NCBI GenBank assembly: GCA_041490205.1
Contig: JBGPSQ010000096.1
Location: 1 to 10,090, forward strand
Source of the DNA: DATDDB01 sp041490205
Lineage (GTDB): Bacteria > Pseudomonadota > Gammaproteobacteria > Burkholderiales > Gallionellaceae
Length of the DNA stretch: 10,090 nucleotides
Direction: 5' to 3'
Shown: one piece after another, positions 1-5,408 of the stretch
Layout of the letters: every line of letters starts with the position of its first letter
Numbering within the stretch: position 1 is the stretch's first letter
Translations under genes and position numbers: made by a program
Notes under the pieces: model-generated
The model's input: only the letters and a program-made list of their open reading frames with translations
Databases searched by the model: none
What the model was told of the DNA's origin: nothing

Positions 1-104
1 GCTATGAAAAGCTGGAACGCAGTTTCATTGGCCTGAATCACCTGGCCGCCGCAATCATCGCGTTCCGCAAGGTACCGTTAAAGGTTAATATTATTTACGG
101 ATAA
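1..104 (+). CDS. C-terminal end of an IS5-like transposase (partial)
   Basis: The reading frame that begins at base 3 encodes 33 residues ending ...VPLKVNIIYG before a TAA at 102-104; the gene starts to the left of the window. The segment YEKLERSFIGLNHLAAAIIAF resembles the conserved C-terminal helix of IS5-family DDE transposases (R-Y-[DE]-K-L-x-R-x-F-x-x-x-x-x-L-A-x-x-I), where the acidic residue in Y-E-K-L lies after the catalytic Glu. The catalytic residues themselves are outside the window, so activity cannot be judged. The right inverted repeat of the element should lie in roughly 105-145, but I cannot identify it without the left end. The call rests on a short tail and on recognition of the motif. 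Confidence 0.7.
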   Translation, partial: YEKLERSFIGLNHLAAAIIAFRKVPLKVNIIYG

Positions 105-148
105 GTTCTTAATCGGCGTTTCCTTAAGTCAAAATATCGGAGTTCGGC

Positions 149-409
149 ATGAAGAAATTGAAAAACGAAGCGGCTCTGTTCAAGGAGGCGATGATCGCGG
201 GCGTGAAATATGCCGAGGGGCGGGGCGTGGTTCAATTTGAGCCGGGCGATAGGGCGAGCGAGAAGCTTTTATACATCTACCGGCTGCTGGTGCACGATAA
301 GGTGATAGTGCCTTTGCCGGAAGAGCAGGTTGCGGAGAAGACCATAAGGCATAAGTTGACGCTTTGGTATGTGAAGCAGTTGCCGGAGGATCATCCGTTG
401 TTGAAGTAG
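149..409 (+). CDS. Small conserved protein, DUF5062-like
   Basis: This is an 86-residue soluble protein of unknown function with no signal peptide or membrane segment. The start is well supported: GGAG at 139-142 lies 6 nt before the ATG. The N-terminal MKKLKNEAALFKEAMIAGVKYAEGRG, the central LLYIYRLLVHDKVIVPLPEEQ and the ending HKLTLWYVKQLPEDHPLLK fit my memory of the DUF5062 family, a small mostly helical family annotated in gammaproteobacteria such as Vibrio and Shewanella. That assignment is from recall and is moderately confident; the gene being real is more certain, given its ribosome site and the charged, regular helical pattern. It stands alone between an insertion-sequence end and a repeat-rich gap. 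A weak hairpin, AGGCCG/CGGCCT at 415-436, follows the stop but lacks a good T-tract. Confidence 0.75.
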   Translation: MKKLKNEAALFKEAMIAGVKYAEGRGVVQFEPGDRASEKLLYIYRLLVHDKVIVPLPEEQVAEKTIRHKLTLWYVKQLPEDHPLLK

Positions 410-437
410 GGGTGAGGCCGTTCGGCTCTTCGGCCTT

Positions 438-468
438 GTTCACCCTTCGACGGGCTCAGGGCGAACGG
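438..468 (+). repeat. Dispersed repeat, CCCTTCGACRGGCTCAGGGC type, copy 1
   Basis: This 31-base unit matches 3085-3115 at 30 of 31 positions (G in place of A in the middle). A partial third echo, ACCCTTCGACA, occurs near 496-507. The unit belongs to a dispersed intergenic repeat type (TTCGACAGGCTCAGGGCGAA) that I recall as common in proteobacterial genomes. It lies between the DUF5062-like gene and the lipoprotein gene, a 257-base gap with no other recognisable content. Confidence 0.8.
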
Positions 469-666
469 TTCGTCACGAACGGAGGGGGCGTGGTTCAACC
501 CTTCGACATAGCCAGCGACTTGGCGGACGTTTTCTGAGGGCATGGTCGAATGGCTGGTGCTCCATCATGTTCGGCGTGCATGGTGCTCGGGGGCCGATGT
601 AAATTTGTCATTGGGCCAGCCGCTTTGGGCGTTGTCTTTTGCGTGTGTGTTACAGGGGATGAGTAC

Positions 667-1641
667 ATGGGGTTTCTGAAAAAAAGCATGTTGTTTTTGC
701 TTGGTGCAATTAGCCTTGCCGGATGTGCTTCAACCGTGCAAGTTAATGTAAGGCATGCGCCGGAATTAGGCCTGGGTGCAGTCAAGACCGTAAAAATCGA
801 AAAATTTACCGTTCAGGGCGGGGTGAATTTGAATTTAAGCAGAAACATATTGTTGGATTTCGTGGGAGATGTTGTTGTGGGCGGGTTTGTTGAGCCGGAT
901 CGTGCCAGTTTGCAGGATGCACACCGCCAGGGGTTGGCAGCGGCCATCGCGCGGAATGGCTATTTTCAAATCAGTGACAGCGATGCGGCCAACGTCAGAA
1001 TTGACGGAGGCTTGGATTATCACGTTTCCGATCACGTGACGGAATCCGAGCAAAAGACCGGCAGCGTAACGATCAAGACCTACACCCTGGCGCGTACGGC
1101 GAACGCGACCGTCGTTTTTCATGTGACTGACAAGAGCGGCAAGGTGCTCGGGAGCTCCAAGGTTTCCGCTGATTTGCAAAGGAGCTGGAATGGCGCTTCT
1201 GAAGCAGAGGTGCGCGGCCAAGCAGGGGGCACTACTGGGGTGGTGCTGGAGGTGCTTGCAGATACCCACGACAAAGTCCTTCAAAAGATTGCCCCGTATT
1301 ACGTCACGGAACAGCGCACGTTGCGGCAAAGATGGTCTGATCAGATCAAAAATGGGAATAAGGCGGCAGAACAAGGCAACTGGCAGGAAGCCGTCCAGAA
1401 TTGGAACGCCGCCCTGAGCAGCGGGAAGCAGCAGGATCGCGTGGCGGCCATGTATAACCTGGCGGTGTACGACGAAGTAACGGGCAAGCTGGATGACGCC
1501 TTGAAGAAATATGAGGAAATCTATTCTCTGACGAAAGATTCAGACGACGCAAAGGAAGTTGATCGAATTAAGGTGCGCATCAACGAAGAATCGGCTTTAA
1601 AGCAGGCTGAAAATTCGAGGAGCGCAAGTTCATCACCCTGA
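667..1641 (+). CDS. Outer-membrane-type lipoprotein with C-terminal TPR repeats
   Basis: This is a 324-residue predicted lipoprotein. The start at 667 is chosen because AGGGGA at 654-659 lies 7 nt upstream and because it gives a clean lipoprotein signal: K5-K6, a hydrophobic stretch, then lipobox L17-A18-G19-C20. Ala at +2 of the mature protein predicts transfer to the outer membrane. An ATG at 550 is in frame, but it would bury the signal peptide behind 39 unrelated residues. Residues about 25-200 form a beta-rich domain I do not recognise, vaguely like the small alpha/beta domains of CsgG/FlgO-type lipoproteins. Residues about 228-258 (AAEQGNWQEAVQNWNAAL) and 260-293 (AAMYNLAVYDEVTGKLDDALKKYEEI) look like two TPR motifs, followed by a charged tail. 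TPRs suggest a protein-protein scaffold role. The specific function is unknown, and no operon partner is evident. Confidence 0.85.
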   Translation: MGFLKKSMLFLLGAISLAGCASTVQVNVRHAPELGLGAVKTVKIEKFTVQGGVNLNLSRNILLDFVGDVVVGGFVEPDRASLQDAHRQGLAAAIARNGYFQISDSDAANVRIDGGLDYHVSDHVTESEQKTGSVTIKTYTLARTANATVVFHVTDKSGKVLGSSKVSADLQRSWNGASEAEVRGQAGGTTGVVLEVLADTHDKVLQKIAPYYVTEQRTLRQRWSDQIKNGNKAAEQGNWQEAVQNWNAALSSGKQQDRVAAMYNLAVYDEVTGKLDDALKKYEEIYSLTKDSDDAKEVDRIKVRINEESALKQAENSRSASSSP

Positions 1642-1654
1642 AAATAGCTTTGTG

Positions 1655-1734
1655 GGTCGGGTTAGCGCAGCGTAACCCGACATTCGAGGGTATAACCATC
1701 CTCCTCCGTCGGGTTACGCTGCGCTAACCCGACC
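1655..1734. repeat. Inverted repeat, GTCGGGTTAGCGCAGCGTAA type
   Basis: Two perfectly complementary 27-base arms (1655-1681 and 1708-1734) flank a 26-base loop. Each arm is itself a small palindrome, GTCGGGTTA...TAACCCGAC, so the element can fold as one long hairpin or as two short ones. A related diverged pair sits at 8442-8534. It starts 14 bases after the lipoprotein stop and could serve as its transcript end, though no T-run follows. It is REP/BIME-like in organisation. Confidence 0.9.
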
Positions 1735-1799
1735 TACCTGAATGCCATCTTATTTCACAATTCCTACAATATTTCCATTCCTGATACGTCTAAACAGGT

Positions 1800-2378
1800 A
1801 TGGATACCACACTTACCCCCGGCGAGTTGATGGCTGAACAGGATAAACGCATTGCCGAGACTGTTACCCGCGAGCGCGGGCGGCTGCGGAATTTTATCCG
1901 GCGGCGCGTGCCGGATCCGAGCGAGGCAGAGGACATTATGCAGGATGTGTTCTTTGAGTTCGTGGAGGCTTACCGCCTGCCGGATTCCATCGAGCAGGTT
2001 GGGGCGTGGCTTTATCGGGTGGCGCGCAACCGTATCGTTGACCGCTTCCGCAAGAAGCGGGAAGAGCCGCTGGCCGAGTTGACGGGCGAGGAGGGCGAAC
2101 AATTCTGGCTGGATGAGGTGCTGCCCTCGCCGGATGCCGGGCCGGAAGCGGCCTATGCGCGGTCGGTGCTGATGGAGGAAGTGCATGCGGCGCTGGATGA
2201 GCTGCCTGCGGCGCAACGCGATGTGTTCATCGCCCATGAGCTGGAAGGGCGCAGTTTCAAGGAGCTGGCGGCGGAAAGCGGGGTGGGCGTGAATACCCTG
2301 CTGGCGCGCAAGCGCTATGCGGTGCAGCATCTGCAAGCGCGGCTGCGGGCGATTTATGATGAATTTGATTTAACTTGA
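1800..2378 (+). CDS. ECF-type RNA polymerase sigma factor (sigma-70 family)
   Basis: This 192-residue alternative sigma factor would direct core RNA polymerase to a specific promoter set. Region 2 spans about residues 24-90, with DPSEAEDIMQDVFFEFV (region 2.2, core binding) and VGAWLYRVARNRIVDRFRKK (regions 2.3-2.4, -10 recognition). A linker at about 91-122 is followed by region 4 (about 125-182), with LDELPAAQRDVFIAHELEG and the helix-turn-helix SFKELAAESGVGVNTLLARK. Regions 1.1 and 3 are absent, as in ECF factors. The start is uncertain: ATG 1800 has only AGG one base upstream, and ATG 1830 has GGCGAG close by; both keep the whole of region 2. No classical zinc-finger or RseA-like anti-sigma gene is adjacent. 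The next gene, 191 bases on, encodes a small membrane protein that may be its partner. Confidence 0.93.
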   Translation: MDTTLTPGELMAEQDKRIAETVTRERGRLRNFIRRRVPDPSEAEDIMQDVFFEFVEAYRLPDSIEQVGAWLYRVARNRIVDRFRKKREEPLAELTGEEGEQFWLDEVLPSPDAGPEAAYARSVLMEEVHAALDELPAAQRDVFIAHELEGRSFKELAAESGVGVNTLLARKRYAVQHLQARLRAIYDEFDLT

Positions 2379-2428
2379 GACTGCAATTGTGTTGGTTTCA
2401 CCACGCTTCGAGGCAAGCTAGTCGAGCG

Positions 2429-2514
2429 TGCTCCCTCATCCCCAGCCCTTCCCCCGGCGGGGGAAGGGGGTAAAGTCCCTCTCCCTCCGGGAGAGGGGTT
2501 GGGGTGAGGGAGCG
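2429..2514. repeat. Three-way-junction inverted repeat (CCCTCACCCCAACCCC type)
   Basis: An outer stem pairs 2430-2448 with about 2496-2513 (CTCCCTCATCCCCAGCCC against GGGTTGGGGTGAGGGAG). It encloses two perfect or nearly perfect hairpins, CCTTCCCCC/GGGGGAAGG (about 2447-2468) and CCCTCTCCC/GGGAGAGGG (about 2478-2497). The purine/pyrimidine bias of each strand is extreme. It lies between the sigma factor and the small membrane protein gene, so a transcript crossing the gap would contain a cloverleaf-like structure. I recall this type as a common dispersed repeat in beta- and gammaproteobacteria. Confidence 0.85.
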
Positions 2515-2569
2515 CCCCGTTTGACAACAAGCTTAACCCTGAATTTATATTTTTTGATGGAGAAATAAC

Positions 2570-2929
2570 ATGGGAATGAACTGCAAAACGAGATGCTGGA
2601 CGAAATGCCTGGCGATGGTCCCCCTGGTGCTGGCCGGTATCGCGGCACTGGGTTATGTGGTGATGCTGCTGTGGAACTGGCTGCTGCCCGCGCTGTTTGA
2701 TGGCGTGCACGAGATCGGCTATGTGCAAGCCCTGGGCGTGCTGGTGTTGAGCAAGATATTGTTCGGCGGGCTGCGCGGCCATGGCTGCCACGGGCGCTGG
2801 CACCGCCACCGCTGGGCGCACATGTCGCCGGAAGAGCGCGAGAAGTTTCAGGCCGGAATGAGCGGCTGCTGCGGCGGCAAGTGCAAGGATTCCGGCGAGG
2901 CAGGCGCAACACCGGAGAAGAAGGACTGA
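2570..2929 (+). CDS. Small two-helix membrane protein, Cys/His-rich, next to ECF sigma factor
   Basis: This is a 119-residue protein. GGAG at 2559-2562 lies 7 nt before the ATG, a good ribosome site. The N-terminus has C5, C9 and C13 in a regular CxxxCxxxC spacing. A long hydrophobic segment (about 14-43) and a second one (about 50-68) follow, separated by FDGVHEIGYVQ. The C-terminal tail carries a cluster H71, C73, H74, H78, H80, H84, then the charged HMSPEEREKF and C100, C101, C105. I have a general memory of similar short proteins with LLPALFGVHxIGFxQALGLLVLSKILFGG and a SPEEREKF tail encoded beside ECF sigma factors, so sequestration or signal sensing for the upstream sigma factor is plausible, but it is inference. 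The Cys/His clusters suggest metal or redox sensing. It is followed by a strong terminator, so it is the last gene of its transcript. Confidence 0.85.
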   Translation: MGMNCKTRCWTKCLAMVPLVLAGIAALGYVVMLLWNWLLPALFDGVHEIGYVQALGVLVLSKILFGGLRGHGCHGRWHRHRWAHMSPEEREKFQAGMSGCCGGKCKDSGEAGATPEKKD

Positions 2930-2950
2930 GCATAAAGCAAGGTTGAGCCT

Positions 2951-2986
2951 GGCCATCCCCTTTTCCCCCTCTTTAAGGGGATGGTC
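2951..2986. other. Hairpin downstream of the membrane protein gene
   Basis: GGCCATCCCC (2951-2960) pairs with GGGGATGGTC (2977-2986), with one G:T pair and a 16-base pyrimidine-rich loop. No T-tract follows, so it is probably not a terminator by itself. It may stabilise the 3' end or be a degenerate repeat. Confidence 0.6.
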
Positions 2987-2993
2987 AAACTCT

Positions 2994-3030
2994 GATCGCC
3001 CAGGCGCCCCCCGCTTGGGCGATTTTTTAT
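2994..3030 (+). terminator. Rho-independent terminator
   Basis: ATCGCCCAGGCG (2995-3006) pairs with CGCTTGGGCGAT (3012-3023), 12 base pairs with a single G:T wobble and a 5-base C loop, directly followed by a run of six T (3023-3028) and TATT. It is 65 bases after the stop at 2929 and closes the sigma factor/membrane protein block. It is the best terminator in the window. Confidence 0.88.
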
Positions 3031-3042
3031 TGGGCGCTAAGC

Positions 3043-3115
3043 CCTCCGTTCGTGGTGAGCTTGCCGAGCCATGAACGGAGGAGTGTTCACCCTTCGACAG
3101 GCTCAGGGCGAACGG
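3043..3115. repeat. CCGTTC hairpin plus dispersed repeat copy 2
   Basis: CCTCCGTTC (3043-3051) pairs perfectly with GAACGGAGG (3073-3081) around the inner text GTGGTGAGCTTGCCGAGCCAT. The adjoining 3085-3115 is the second copy of the repeat at 438-468 (30 of 31 identical). The two units sit side by side in opposite sense, the usual layout of this dispersed repeat type. They occupy part of the 353-base gene-free gap between convergent transcription units. Confidence 0.8.
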
Positions 3116-3130
3116 ATTCAGTTGCCACCT

Positions 3131-3219
3131 GTAGGTGCGAATTCATTCGCACGCTTGCCTGAGTGTGGCTTGAGCGAATTCGCTATTGCATAGTTTTGTG
3201 CGAATGAATTCGCACCTAC
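3131..3219. repeat. Inverted repeat with 22-base arms, GTGCGAATTCATTCGCAC type
   Basis: Arms 3131-3152 and 3198-3219 are perfectly complementary (GTAGGTGCGAATTCATTCGC...). The 45-base centre contains its own palindrome AGCGAATTCGCT (3173-3184), which repeats the GCGAATTCGC core of the arms. It lies beyond the 3' ends of two convergent units and could act as a two-way transcription stop for the - strand gene ending at 3283. The remaining 3220-3282 holds nothing I recognise. Confidence 0.9.
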
Positions 3220-3282
3220 GAGTGCAGCGTTTGCAGAGTGACGATTTCGTTTTCCGTTCAAGGGGCTCAGCGCAAATGGCGC

Positions 3283-3861
3283 TCAAGTCTTCTGGTCAGG
3301 CTTGTAACAAAGCAACACCAGCCCGGATTTGAATACCCTGGACCCGATCAGGTGCAGGTTCAGCCGTTCATGCAGGCCGTGCAACAAGGTCTTGCCGCTG
3401 CCCAAAAATACGGGGGCGATGAAGATGCGGTATTCGTCCACCAGGCCAGCCCCCATCGGGCCAGCGCCCATCAGGCTCACGGTCAAATCGGAGCTTCCGA
3501 ATATCGCCATGTCTCGGCCGGGCTGCTGTTTCAGCCGTTGGATTTCTGTCACGGGGTCTGCTTGTGCCAGCCGGGTGTTGCTCCATCCCGCCTGGGTTAG
3601 CGTGCGCGAAAAAATCACTTTCTGCAGGCTGTTCATCTTCGCCGCAATCACCGGGTCGTTGGTCAGCGCCTCAGGGGAGGGCCAGTATCCGGCCATGAGC
3701 TGGTATGTTACCCGCCCGAAAATGAGCGTATCTACCGAGTCGAGCAGGTCGGCGGCGTAGTCGTTGAAATCGTCGTCCACCAGGTGCCAATCCAGCTCAC
3801 GGTTCGGCCCCTCGAAGTAACCGTCCAGCGAGACCATATTTTGAAAAATTATTTTTCTCAT
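3283..3861 (-). CDS. Dihydrofolate reductase-like (RibD C-terminal domain) protein
   Basis: This is a 192-residue single-domain protein of the RibD_C/DHFR-like family (YwjB/YyaP type), a probable NADPH-dependent reductase of unknown substrate. Family marks are SLDGYFEGP (residues 11-19), FGRVTYQLM (48-56), IFSRTL near 84-89, IFGSSDL (about 121-127, nucleotide-binding turn) and LVDEYRIFIAPVFLGSGKTLL (140-160). The start is ATG at 3861: a full AGGAGG (3875-3870 on the - strand) lies 8 nt upstream. The in-frame GTG at 3870 overlaps that ribosome site and is an unlikely start. Residues 131-139 read MGAGPMGAG, apparently a five-residue tandem duplication where the family usually has one copy before LVDEY. 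Such reductases often occur near ArsR/SRPBCC genes, as here, but co-transcription is not shown because repeats separate it from the upstream gene. Confidence 0.92.
   Translation of the reverse strand: MRKIIFQNMVSLDGYFEGPNRELDWHLVDDDFNDYAADLLDSVDTLIFGRVTYQLMAGYWPSPEALTNDPVIAAKMNSLQKVIFSRTLTQAGWSNTRLAQADPVTEIQRLKQQPGRDMAIFGSSDLTVSLMGAGPMGAGLVDEYRIFIAPVFLGSGKTLLHGLHERLNLHLIGSRVFKSGLVLLCYKPDQKT
3444..3472 (-). repeat. 15-base tandem duplication inside the reductase gene
   Basis: GGCCAGCCCCCATC (3444-3457) and GGCCAGCGCCCATC (3459-3472) differ at one position and have a 15-base period, so they add five residues (MGAGP) without a frameshift. The duplication falls just before the conserved LVDEYRIFIAPVFLGSGK strand of the protein. 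Confidence 0.8.
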
Positions 3862-3869
3862 GATATGCA

Positions 3870-3875
3870 CCTCCT
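3870..3875 (-). promoter_or_regulatory. Consensus ribosome binding site fixing the reductase start
   Basis: On the - strand the sequence reads AGGAGGTGCATATCATG. The hexamer AGGAGG is a full Shine-Dalgarno match, 8 bases before the ATG at 3861, and it decides that start over the upstream GTG. Confidence 0.85.
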
Positions 3876-3936
3876 GTCTTTGAGTGGCGCAGCTTGCAGA
3901 TGCTATGCCAAGGAAACACCAAATGAGTTTGGTTTT

Positions 3937-4002
3937 GTCGTTCCCGCGAAGGCGGGAACCCAGTCATTTAAAACGCTGGATTCCCGCCTTCGCGGGAATG
4001 AC
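3937..4002. repeat. Inverted repeat, ATTCCCGCGAAGGCGGGAAT type
   Basis: Arms 3937-3963 and 3976-4002 are complementary at 25 of 27 positions around a 12-base loop. Each arm holds the inner hairpin TTCCCGCGAAGGCGGGAA. This is a widely distributed dispersed repeat whose core (ATTCCCGCGAAGGCGGGAAT) I recognise from many proteobacteria. It lies between the winged-helix gene and the reductase gene, and may separate their expression. Confidence 0.9.
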
Positions 4003-4060
4003 GGCTTATGTAGCGTTTCCCCAGGCTCACCCCGCGTGCGATCCGCTCCAACCGCCGCGG

Positions 4061-4243
4061 TTACTTCGCCGGTACGTAATAACAGACCTTGGGCGAAGTG
4101 ACCTTTCCCTGCTTCTTCAGTCCGGCAATGATCTTGCCGACTTCTTTTGCGTCCATGCCTGTCGCTGCGGCTACTTCACCGCCCTTGACGGGCTTGCCTG
4201 CTTTTTTCATTGCATCCAGCACTGCTTTTTCTTTGCTTTCCAT
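4061..4243 (-). CDS. 60-residue winged-helix DNA-binding protein
   Basis: This very short protein is made almost wholly of one winged helix-turn-helix: helix 1 SKEKAVLDAMKKAG (3-16), helix 2 KGGEVAAATG (20-29), recognition helix DAKEVGKIIAGLKKQG (31-46), and a beta wing KVTSPKVCYYVPA (47-59). GGGAG lies just upstream of the ATG on the - strand (reading GGGAGAAAACCATG), a good ribosome site. The fold suggests a MarR/ArsR-like or minimal transcriptional regulator. No ligand or metal site is visible apart from the single Cys54. It lies 137 bases beyond the end of the SRPBCC operon on the same strand; no terminator is visible between them, so read-through is possible. A small dyad at 4322-4338 lies upstream of it. 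The target is unknown. Confidence 0.85.
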   Translation of the reverse strand: MESKEKAVLDAMKKAGKPVKGGEVAAATGMDAKEVGKIIAGLKKQGKVTSPKVCYYVPAK

Positions 4244-4321
4244 GGTTTTCTCCCTAAGGTTTATTTAGATATACATCATTCCGGTTTGAAGCGATTTTTT
4301 CAGTCCATAGTCGAATAACTC

Positions 4322-4338
4322 AATGTCAAATCGACATT
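4322..4338. promoter_or_regulatory. Possible operator dyad AATGTC-N5-GACATT
   Basis: AATGTC (4322-4327) and GACATT (4333-4338) are perfect inverted half-sites separated by five bases. They lie 79 bases upstream of the winged-helix gene start and overlap a TTGACA (- strand) that has no convincing -10 element at normal spacing. This could be a regulator site, but a 6+6 dyad can occur by chance. Confidence 0.3.
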
Positions 4339-4380
4339 AACGCATGCAAGCGATGTGCCCGGAAATTCAGGATCGTCTCC

Positions 4381-4905
4381 TCACTTTTCCGCAATGGATT
4401 TTAGCTTGCCGAGACCGACCTCGAAATCCTTCCCGACCATTTTATCCATATTTAAAAACATCCCCAATATCTTCGCGATGAAATTCTGCGTGCCATCCAG
4501 GCTCCAGGTGACATTGGTGGCATCGCCTGCGGCATGGAGCGTGAATACGACCGTATTGTGCCCCTCAAACGGCTCGATCATGTGCAGGTCGAACTCGGCT
4601 TTATTGGGTGGTGTGGTACTGGTGATCGTAATGTCTCCTTTGCCGACATCTTTGTTCCCCTCCCATGCGTAAGCCGCGCCTTTGCCGCTGGCACTTCCGC
4701 TGAGAATCTTTTTCATCGCGGGGTCTTTGTTGTACGGCGTCCATTCATTCCATAGATGAAAATCGTTGATAAATGGAAATATCTTTTCCGGCGGTGCCTT
4801 GATGCTGATGGAGCGTTCGACATGAAAAGTGTCCGGCTTGGTCGCGGCGTAGATGAGGACGATAGCGAGGATGATGAAGACGGCGATGAGTATGATTTTA
4901 ATCAT
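4381..4905 (-). CDS. Membrane-anchored SRPBCC (polyketide cyclase-like) protein
   Basis: This is a 174-residue protein with an N-terminal hydrophobic helix (residues 3-22, IILIAVFIILAIVLIYAA), then an SRPBCC/START-like domain to the end. Recognisable parts are HVERSISIKAPPEKIFPFINDFHLWNEWTPY (28-58), a glycine-rich region SGSASGKGAAYAWEGN (69-84), and the long C-terminal helix FLNMDKMVGKDFEVGLGKLKSIAE. This matches the polyketide_cyc2-like subgroup seen in many bacterial membrane-bound SRPBCC proteins, rather than the AHSA1 type of its upstream neighbours. The domain presumably binds a hydrophobic ligand, facing the periplasm if the helix is an uncleaved anchor with inside N-terminus. Its ATG overlaps the upstream stop (ATGA, 4902-4905), and GGAG lies upstream, so translation is probably coupled. 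It is the last gene of the operon. Confidence 0.9.
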   Translation of the reverse strand: MIKIILIAVFIILAIVLIYAATKPDTFHVERSISIKAPPEKIFPFINDFHLWNEWTPYNKDPAMKKILSGSASGKGAAYAWEGNKDVGKGDITITSTTPPNKAEFDLHMIEPFEGHNTVVFTLHAAGDATNVTWSLDGTQNFIAKILGMFLNMDKMVGKDFEVGLGKLKSIAEK

Positions 4906-5408
4906 GATGGTTCTCCATATGTCGTGTTTTTTGGGCGGGTAATTATTTCAAGGCTTCGGCAAAGCCGTTCCAGTGTCTCGCCCCAACTGACGCTGTATCC
5001 AGCCAAATTGGCAGCATCGCGGCGCGCTTCCGATTCAAATCGGGTGTGCAGCGTCAGCGTGGTCTTGTTGCCGTGCCCGGTAAAGGTAACTGTCACCAGC
5101 GAACGCGGCGGCAGGCCAGCGCCGCAAGGATGGCCCTCGTCTGCCTCGCTGTCGTAAACGATGCGCTCCGGCTCGACGATTTCCCGGAAGATGCCTTTGC
5201 ACGGATAGGTGTTGCCGTCCGGGGCGCACATGTTTAAATGGAAAGCACCGCCTACGCGCAAGTCGGATTTGCAGGAGGAATTTTTGAATTCCTTTGGCCC
5301 CCACCACTGCATGACGTGTTGGGGGTCGGTCCATGCTTTCCATACCAATTCGCGCGGCACGTTGAACGTGCGCGAGATTACGATCTCTGTTGGCTTCGCC
5401 CCATTCAT
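4902..5408 (-). CDS. SRPBCC protein, AHSA1 family
   Basis: This 168-residue single-domain protein belongs to the AHSA1 (activator of Hsp90 ATPase homologue 1-like) group of the SRPBCC fold. In bacteria these are stand-alone ligand-binding proteins with mostly unknown partners. Signature elements are VISRTFNVPRELVWKAWTDPQHVMQWWGPKEF (10-41), RVGGAFHLNMCAPDG (51-65) and the C-terminal helix VSWGETLERLCRSL. It has extra cysteines (C46, C61, C70, C95, C150) compared with its neighbours. The start overlaps the upstream stop by ATGA at 5405-5408, with GAGGA about 9 nt upstream. The DNA encoding PRELVWKAWTDP is strikingly like that of domain 2 in the upstream fusion (5324-5366 against 5800-5842), pointing to a duplication origin. 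Confidence 0.92.
   Translation of the reverse strand: MNGAKPTEIVISRTFNVPRELVWKAWTDPQHVMQWWGPKEFKNSSCKSDLRVGGAFHLNMCAPDGNTYPCKGIFREIVEPERIVYDSEADEGHPCGAGLPPRSLVTVTFTGHGNKTTLTLHTRFESEARRDAANLAGYSVSWGETLERLCRSLEIITRPKNTTYGEPS

Noticed and set aside
415..436. Hairpin AGGCCG/CGGCCT after the DUF5062-like gene as a terminator
   Set aside because: The stem is only six base pairs and only a short TTGTT follows.
550..666. Upstream ATG (550) extending the lipoprotein by 39 residues
   Set aside because: The extension would hide the signal peptide and lipobox and has no good ribosome site, while ATG 667 has AGGGGA at 7 nt.
835..1374. 179-codon open frame antisense to the lipoprotein gene
   Set aside because: It has no ribosome site or domain, and the + strand gene has a clear signal peptide and TPR motifs.
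1765..1799. Possible promoter for the sigma factor (TACAAT at 1765-1770; GTCTAA near 1789)
   Set aside because: No -35 element (TTGACA-like or GGAAC-like) at proper spacing could be found, so I do not call it.
1764..2336. 190-codon open frame antisense to the sigma factor
   Set aside because: It is a shadow of a conserved ECF sigma gene, with composition typical of an antisense frame (His/Arg/Leu-rich).
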